Source: Adineta steineri (lineage: Eukaryota; Rotifera; Eurotatoria; Adinetida; Adinetidae). Taken from it: a stretch of DNA of 64,000 nt. Of this stretch, positions 57,601-64,000 are shown in pieces. Both the position numbers and the translations under genes were made by a program. The notes beneath the pieces were generated by a model that saw only the letters and a list, made by a program, of their open reading frames with translations, searched no databases and was not told where the DNA came from. The number at the start of each line of letters is the position of its first letter. Within the stretch, counting starts at the first letter, position 1. The stretch lies in contig CAJNOI010000058.1 of NCBI GenBank assembly GCA_905250115.1, positions 69,149-133,148 on the forward strand. The letters are read 5' to 3'.

Positions 57601-60600
57601 TAAATTCATCATCATCATTATCGAATCCTATTGATCCATCATCAAATATTTCATTAATTAAAACAGCATCAGCTCCTGTTGGTAAAACAAAACAAGAACA
57701 AATTAAACATCGTACAACAGAATTAGCATTATTTATTTATAATGAATATTTAAAAAATGTTACACCAACAAATTATACACGTTCAATATTAAATGAACTT
57801 AAATCAATTGTTGATGATTTAAATAACGATTTAAATTTGAAATCATTTGAAAAATTAAAAAATTTTCTACTTGAAAAAGCAAGTTTATCATTATATGAAT
57901 TATCATCATCAGGTCTTGTCGGTAGTTTATTAAAGATTTTTCATGGTTTACTTAATCAAACATCGAATGAAATCAATCTTGCGAATGAACGAGCAAAATT
58001 ATTTTGTTCAGTTTTTCTATCTGATGATCAACTACAAGCATTTCATATACTTATACGGAAATTAATATCAATTTTAGAATCTATTGAAAAATTACCATTA
58101 TTTTTATATGATACACCATCAAATTATGGTTTACAAATATTTTCAAAACGTTTTCGTTTACAACTTCAATATCAAAATCAACAACAATTATTTACTGATC
58201 GAACTGGGAAATCATTAAAAATTGAACCATTAACAACAGTTGGACAATTAAAAACATTTCTTGCATCAATGGTAAAGAATTTTTTCATTTTTGTCTTAAA
58301 CAACGAAATAATTTTTATAGGTTTCAAAACAATGGTATGATCATCCTCATGGACATTTAGAATTTGTTAAACGTTTAAAATCTGATAATCGACAACCATT
58401 TATTTATACAAACGATTTTGATCAAAATGGAATTTTATATTGGATTGGTACAAATGCTGGAACAATATCTGATTATACAAATCCAAATTTAGCTGGACTT
58501 GTTTCAGGTATTTAAAAGAAATTACGTGTTCAAATCGAATGGAAAAAGTTCATTGGTTTGTGTCTAGTTCTTACGTAAATGACTAGTACATTGCATTGCG
58601 ATCAACAAGATGGTATAATGCTAAACAGTTTGCTATGCTCGTTTCCGAAAAAAAAATATCGGTGTGGTCTTTTGAGATAATTTACACTTATTTTAAATAC
58701 GTACTAACGTAAGAAGATGTAGTTTCTTAATATAATATAATTCGCTGAGCAAAATGCTATAGTTTCTAATGTCATTTTGAATGATAAAATTTAGGATGCT
58801 GCTCTCTTGCTTAATATGCCGGTATACATTTGAATAAAAATGTAGTTTAGTTTATGAACACATCATTCCATGTTTTTTAATCGATTTTATATAATTCGAA
58901 ATTCTAGGATTTTATTTATTGAGTTTAATGAAATCATGATTTTCGAAATTTAATTAACTACTTTAAAAAATTTGATTTATATCTAGAATTATTTTCTTTT
59001 TAGTTACATGTTCCGATAATAATTGTACATCACAACAATTATCAGAAATACTCTCACGTACGCCACGTTCAGATGATGATGATGAAAATAATCCTGATGC
59101 AAATCATGGTTTCAATTGGGTTATAATTGATTTAGGTTTATTTATTATTCCAACACATTTCACAATACGACATAGTACAGGTGGTTTTCCACATTGGACA
59201 AAAACATTTTTATTTCAATTATCAAAAGATGGAATACATTTTATATCATGTGATATTGTATTAATTAATGATACAAATTCATCAACAGCAACATGGAATA
59301 TTAAATCAACTTTAAATGAAAATTCAACAGGTTTTAGATATATACGTATTCATCAAAAATGTGGTCGACATCCTATTTCTATTGCTGGTTTTGAAATTTA
59401 TGGACAAGTTATTTCAGCAATTGATATTCGTTCTAGTAGGATGAAAACTTTAATCAATGATTCATATTTCCTTTTCTTTTTTTTTGTAGAATCTGAATTA
59501 AATCGTTGTCGATCAATTCGTGATGATAATCGAAATCATTCAACAACATCTCGACAAAATCCTCCTTTTCATCACTCAACATCAACTACAACTCATAGTC
59601 GTACAAATAAAATGCAATCACATATTCTAAGACGTTTAGCAAGTATGCGTACAACTGGTGCAGCAGCAACACCATCATCAACTGGAAATACGAATACATT
59701 AAATAATAATGGTACGACTTTATCAACAATTGATCGAATTTTATTTGATCAAATGATTGATCTTTCATCAATTCCGATTGATTTATCAACAGGTATAAAT
59801 TTAGAAGGAAAACAAAGCAGCAAGAAATTATTTTGTTTTTATTTAAGCTCTTGAATTAGATGATCCAGAACGATTACGTATAGTTATTCAAGAGACTCTT
59901 TCACGTTTAACTGGTGATACAACATTAAATGATAATACTGTAAATGTTTAATTCTATAAAAAAAAATATAATTCGTAATCTTTTTTTAGAATTTATTAAA
60001 TTTAATTTCACAACGTAAAAGTGTTTCGACACCAAATATAAGTAATGGTGAACCAATATTTTCTGTTTCATCAACTGAACAAGCATCAAGTGCTGAAAGT
60101 CTTGTTTCATCATCTCGAACTACAGATCATACGATTGATGTAAAACTTGTTTGTTTTTTTTTTGTTTATTAATTTAATTATTTTTTTGAATAGCTTATGC
60201 AAGGTTTTCGTGATCGAATAGCACGACAATATGATGCACTTATTGCTCAAACACAACTTGAGCCAACTATTGAAGAACCAAGTGCATCACTTTGGCTTTC
60301 ATCTTCAACAGAAGATTTTCTAACACCAATTCATACAGATACATCTAATACTGGTAATTGGCTTGAATTAGGAGAATATAATGAAGAAACTCTTCTTGGA
60401 GTAAAAGGTTAGATTTTTTAATTTAGTTTATATTTTTTCTTTGTACGAATTTTAATTTTTATTAGATGAAACAAAAGATAAACATGAAAATGTCTTACCT
60501 AATCCAACAAATGAGAATACTAATAGTGGTGGTGGAACACGACTCTTTCCCTCTGCACAAACAACACCAATTACAACAACAACTCATTCACGACAATCGA

Positions 60601-63600
60601 TTAGTAGTACTACAGAATCAGGTAGAAATTCTTCAATTAATATCGCATGTTAATTAAATAAACTTTTTAGTTGAATCAATGTATGCTGTCACTGAAGAAA
60701 ACAATAAAAAGAATGCTACTGCTGACTCTACTGAACAACGTATCATATTGTATGTATATTTAGAAATATTTTCGAGAAAAAAAAATCGATTTTAAATACT
60801 AGATTGGAAAATGATATGAATGCAAGTGTACCAAATCTTTCTACAACAACTTCAGATAATGTTTCATTATCAAATCTATTAACAACTGCTCAAAGTTCTC
60901 CAAATTTAACAACACCATCAACAATAAATGTTGCTTGTGTAACGATAATTGATGATGAATCAATGCCAATTGATGAATCACGTAGTTTATCAGAAATACC
61001 ATTATCTGATCAACAACAAAAACAAACGGATGAAACAAGTGATGATGAAGATATGGATGATGAAGAACAATGTCAATTAAAACGTATTAAACCAAATAAT
61101 CAACAACTTCAACCAGCGACTGATCATACAGGTAAAACAAAAATTTTATTTTTATTATAATTTTTATTTTTCATTTTATATAGAAGAAGATGAAGATGAA
61201 GATGAAGAAGCAGATGAAGAAGAACCTGAACAAGATGAAGTAAGTTGTTTGAATTTTGTTAGATCGATTAAAATTAAATTAATCTTTACAGAATTCTCCT
61301 ATGTTTCCTGAACAGGTGATTTAATTAGTTTCGTAGAGTTTTTAGACTAAAATAAATAATATAGAATCGAATTTTTGTTTTTTTATTGATAATATATTTT
61401 AATTTCTGAATAGGATGAAGAAGATTATGATGAACAAATGCATGAAGAACAACAATCAGTTACACGTCGAAATTGGGATGATGATTTTGTATTAAAAAGA
61501 CAATTTTCAGGTATGTTGAATTTAAATGAAACGAAACAAAAAATCTATCTTTTATCATAGTTTTACTTCCGGCATTTGATGGACGACCAGGCCGAACAAA
61601 TGTTAATGCAACACAAGATATTCCAGTACCAACAACAATGACACCAAAAGAAGGTAAGATAATATTTAATAAGATTTTGCAAATCTAATTTATATTTTAG
61701 CTACTTTACCTAATCAAATTTCAACTGCAGATACATTAGCTGCTACTAATATGACATTATATATTCGTGGTCCATCACCACAAATCTCCGGAGTTCGTAT
61801 TTCAATTAAATTATATCTAGTTTTATTAATTTAATGCTTGATTTAGTTAAAAGAAATTGATATTGAAATGGATGATAATGATGCAACAATTTTTAAATAT
61901 ATTCAACAATTAATTAAACCATTTCCATCATCACAAAAATCTGAACGTATTAAACGAATTTTTGAATCAACATATACGTTCGTATAACAATAAATCTTTT
62001 TTCCCATTAAAACAATTTTTTTTTCGTTTAGTATTGTTTATACTGAAAAATCAAATGAACAGTCAAATGTAAGTTTCTCATACTTAATAAAAAGAATATA
62101 TATTTCAAATTATCTTTTCTCTAGACAATTCAATCATCAACATCATATCCAATTGATCTTGATACAATAAATGAAAATATTTCTCAATCCTATTCTTCTA
62201 TTGATCCAAAAGATATCTGTACAATTGAAGATATACTTCAATTACTTCGTCAATTATATTATTTAATAAATACCTATATACAAATAAATCCTCATCCATA
62301 TCATTCTGATGATATAATTTCATTTGAAAATTATTTTTATTCAAAAAAATTAAATAATAAATTATTACAACAAATACAAGATTCAATTATAATTGCATCA
62401 TCAAGTTTACCCACATGGACAGAATGGTTAACACATTCATATAAATTTTTATATCCATGTGAAACACGTCAATTATATTTTCGTACAACAAGTTTTGGTA
62501 CATCACGTTCAATTGTATGGTTACAAGAACGTCGTGATGAATTAATACGTACAGCACGTACTGGCGGGTTATTACGTCCATTAGGTGGTTCAACAACAAC
62601 ATCAACAACAACATTTTCATCATTTCGTGTTACATCGAATCCAAATGAAAATTCTTCATCAACATCAAATATGTTTGTACCAGAATTTCGTTTAGGTCGT
62701 TTAAAAATTGATCGTGCAACACCGATTGATCGTGAATATGTATTACGTGATGCAATGAATTTATTTCATTATCATGCGAAATCAAAAGCAAAATTAGAAA
62801 TACAATTTTTAAATGAAGAAGGTACGGGTGATGGACCAACATTAGAATTTTATGCATTAATTGCTAATGAATTACAACATTATTCTCTTGGTTTATGGTG
62901 GAATCATGATGATTATGAACATCAACAAATAGTTTATGTTAGAAAATTAGAAGGTCTTTTTCCTATTCCATATGATCAAACATATGATAAATTAGAGATA
63001 ATTTGTAATTATTTTTCATTAATGGGAATTTATTTTGCTAAATGTTTATTGGATAAATATTTAATTGATATGCCATTATCAATATCATTTCTTAAACTTT
63101 TATGTATGAAATCAAAATATAATATGAATTCAGATATATGGTATGATGGTATATTAGATATTAATGATCTTATTGATATTGAACCATCACGTGGAAAATT
63201 TTTTCAAAAACTTTATGAATTAATTGAAAAGAAGAATAAAATAATGAATGATATTAATAAAACAAATGAAGAAAAAAGAGTTTTATGTTCACAATTAAAA
63301 ATTGAAAATGATCATCATGAACCAGTCGATCTTGAACATTTATGGTTTGTTATTTTTATTTTCTGTTAGAATTCGACAAGCATAGTTTGATGATTTAACA
63401 ATAAGGAGAAAAAAATGACTCCGTTAGACAGAATATTACTTCTAATTAAACTAATGACTGCTGAATTGATGTGAGTTTATGAGAAGATTTGGTACAACTA
63501 AAGTTTCATTTCATATAATCAGAGATAAGTGTAGGATACATAAACGGCAATGAAAGTATGAGGAATACATGCATTTAAGAGATTCAGGGCTGTCGTGATC

Positions 63601-64000
63601 CTCTCCCCTCCTCAAACCTAAAATGTTCGCGATAGCGCTGGATAGATAAATCCTGTATAATGGGCTGAGTACTAATTGGTATGTAATCTCAGCAGTAAAT
63701 GTCAATCCGAAACTTGCGTTGGGATCTAATCAATCATAATTCTGTTATTTTTATTTTTATTTTTAGCTTGACTTTTGTTTTTTCGCCTCCATCGAATACT
63801 TATGATTATCAATCAATTGAATTAATACCAAATGGATCACATATTGTAAGACCAAGATTACTAATTATATAAATGAGTCTAGTTTTGATTTTTACTTATT
63901 TTAGGATGTTACTATCGATAATGTTGATCAATATGTAAAATTATCTCTTGACTTAATATTTCGTGATGGTATTCGACGTCAAATGGATGCTTTTCGAGGT
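54650..64000 (+). CDS. HECTD1: HECTD1-type E3 ubiquitin ligase, N-terminal 2407 codons (3' end outside window)
   Basis: Large HECT ubiquitin ligase. Exons in phase: 54650-54740, 54791-54836, 54895-54920, 54972-55820, 55881-57424, 57474-58271, 58321-58507, 59004-59435, 59490-59792, 59848-59939, 59990-60139, 60194-60407, 60466-60621, 60671-60749, 60803-61131, 61184-61239, 61292-61315, 61414-61510, 61561-61653, 61701-61792, 61847-61977, 62032-62068, 62125-63344, 63767-63845, 63905-64000 (continues). The N-terminus (MEADPDELLAWLKG, then ERDLQISALEQLCML) is the conserved HECTD1 armadillo region. Ankyrin repeats are at about 56070-56430 (GQTMLNWVAAFGTREMIEYL, SSLHYAACFGRPSIVRLLL). A SUN/galactose-binding-like domain is at 59004-59420 (WVIIDLGLFIIPTHFTIRHS). 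A long acidic, Ser-rich linker precedes the HECT domain, which starts near 62690 (FRLGRLKIDR, LNEEGTGDGPTLEFYALIA). The catalytic Cys lies beyond 64000. No MIB/HERC2 domain is seen after the SUN-like domain. Two introns use GTTCGT donors. Confidence 0.93.

Overview
The window is eukaryotic, strongly A+T-rich and built of genes with many short GT-AG introns, mostly about 50-120 bases. The animal-type gene set (a NALCN sodium-leak channel, a myosin XV, HECTD1, eEF2), together with lineage-type orphan GPCRs, a TPR-protein remnant and hairpins that look like the bdelloid telomere unit, points to a bdelloid rotifer. That assignment is inference: the animal origin is firm, the phylum less so. No bacterial-type operons, CRISPR arrays, tRNA or rRNA genes were found. 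All multi-exon models were built by hand from splice signals and kept reading phase; where every exon is listed, the sums are in frame.

Layout. 1-2461: an intact single-exon orphan GPCR, a C-terminal GPCR fragment and two small hairpin repeats. 2462-7716: a complete hAT DNA transposon with 8-bp target-site duplication, about 200-bp A+T-rich terminal inverted repeats and a four-exon transposase (894 aa) that reads through without breaks. 7895-8580: a TPR pseudogene split by a G+C-richer insert. 9036-15804 (-): full-length NALCN, including two alternative exons for the domain II pore. 15805-18617: long divergent intergenic region. 18618-20748 (+): armadillo-like protein with a C-terminal MYND finger. 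21479-22295: GPCR pseudogene. 22583-35487 (-): myosin XV. 35817-37881 (+): BTB protein, divergent from the myosin. 40891-44398 (+): eEF2, interrupted by 970 undetermined bases. 45752-52827 (+): three F-box genes, the last two a recent tandem duplication of about 2.1 kb. 53096-54393 (+): unrecognised multi-pass membrane protein. 54650-64000 (+): HECTD1 E3 ligase, 2407 codons visible, running off the right edge before its catalytic cysteine.

There is no operon-like logic; neighbours are functionally unrelated. The most notable biology is in NALCN. Its domain III filter residue is Glu, and two exons in tandem offer either Asp or Lys at the domain II filter position, so one gene could encode a Ca-channel-like (EDEE) and a Na-channel-like (EKEE) pore. 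Other points of interest are the apparently intact hAT element, a tiny 85-bp hAT-type MITE in a myosin intron, dispersed telomere-like hairpins, loss of the SH3 module in myosin XV and of the MIB/HERC2 module in HECTD1, and the F-box tandem array.
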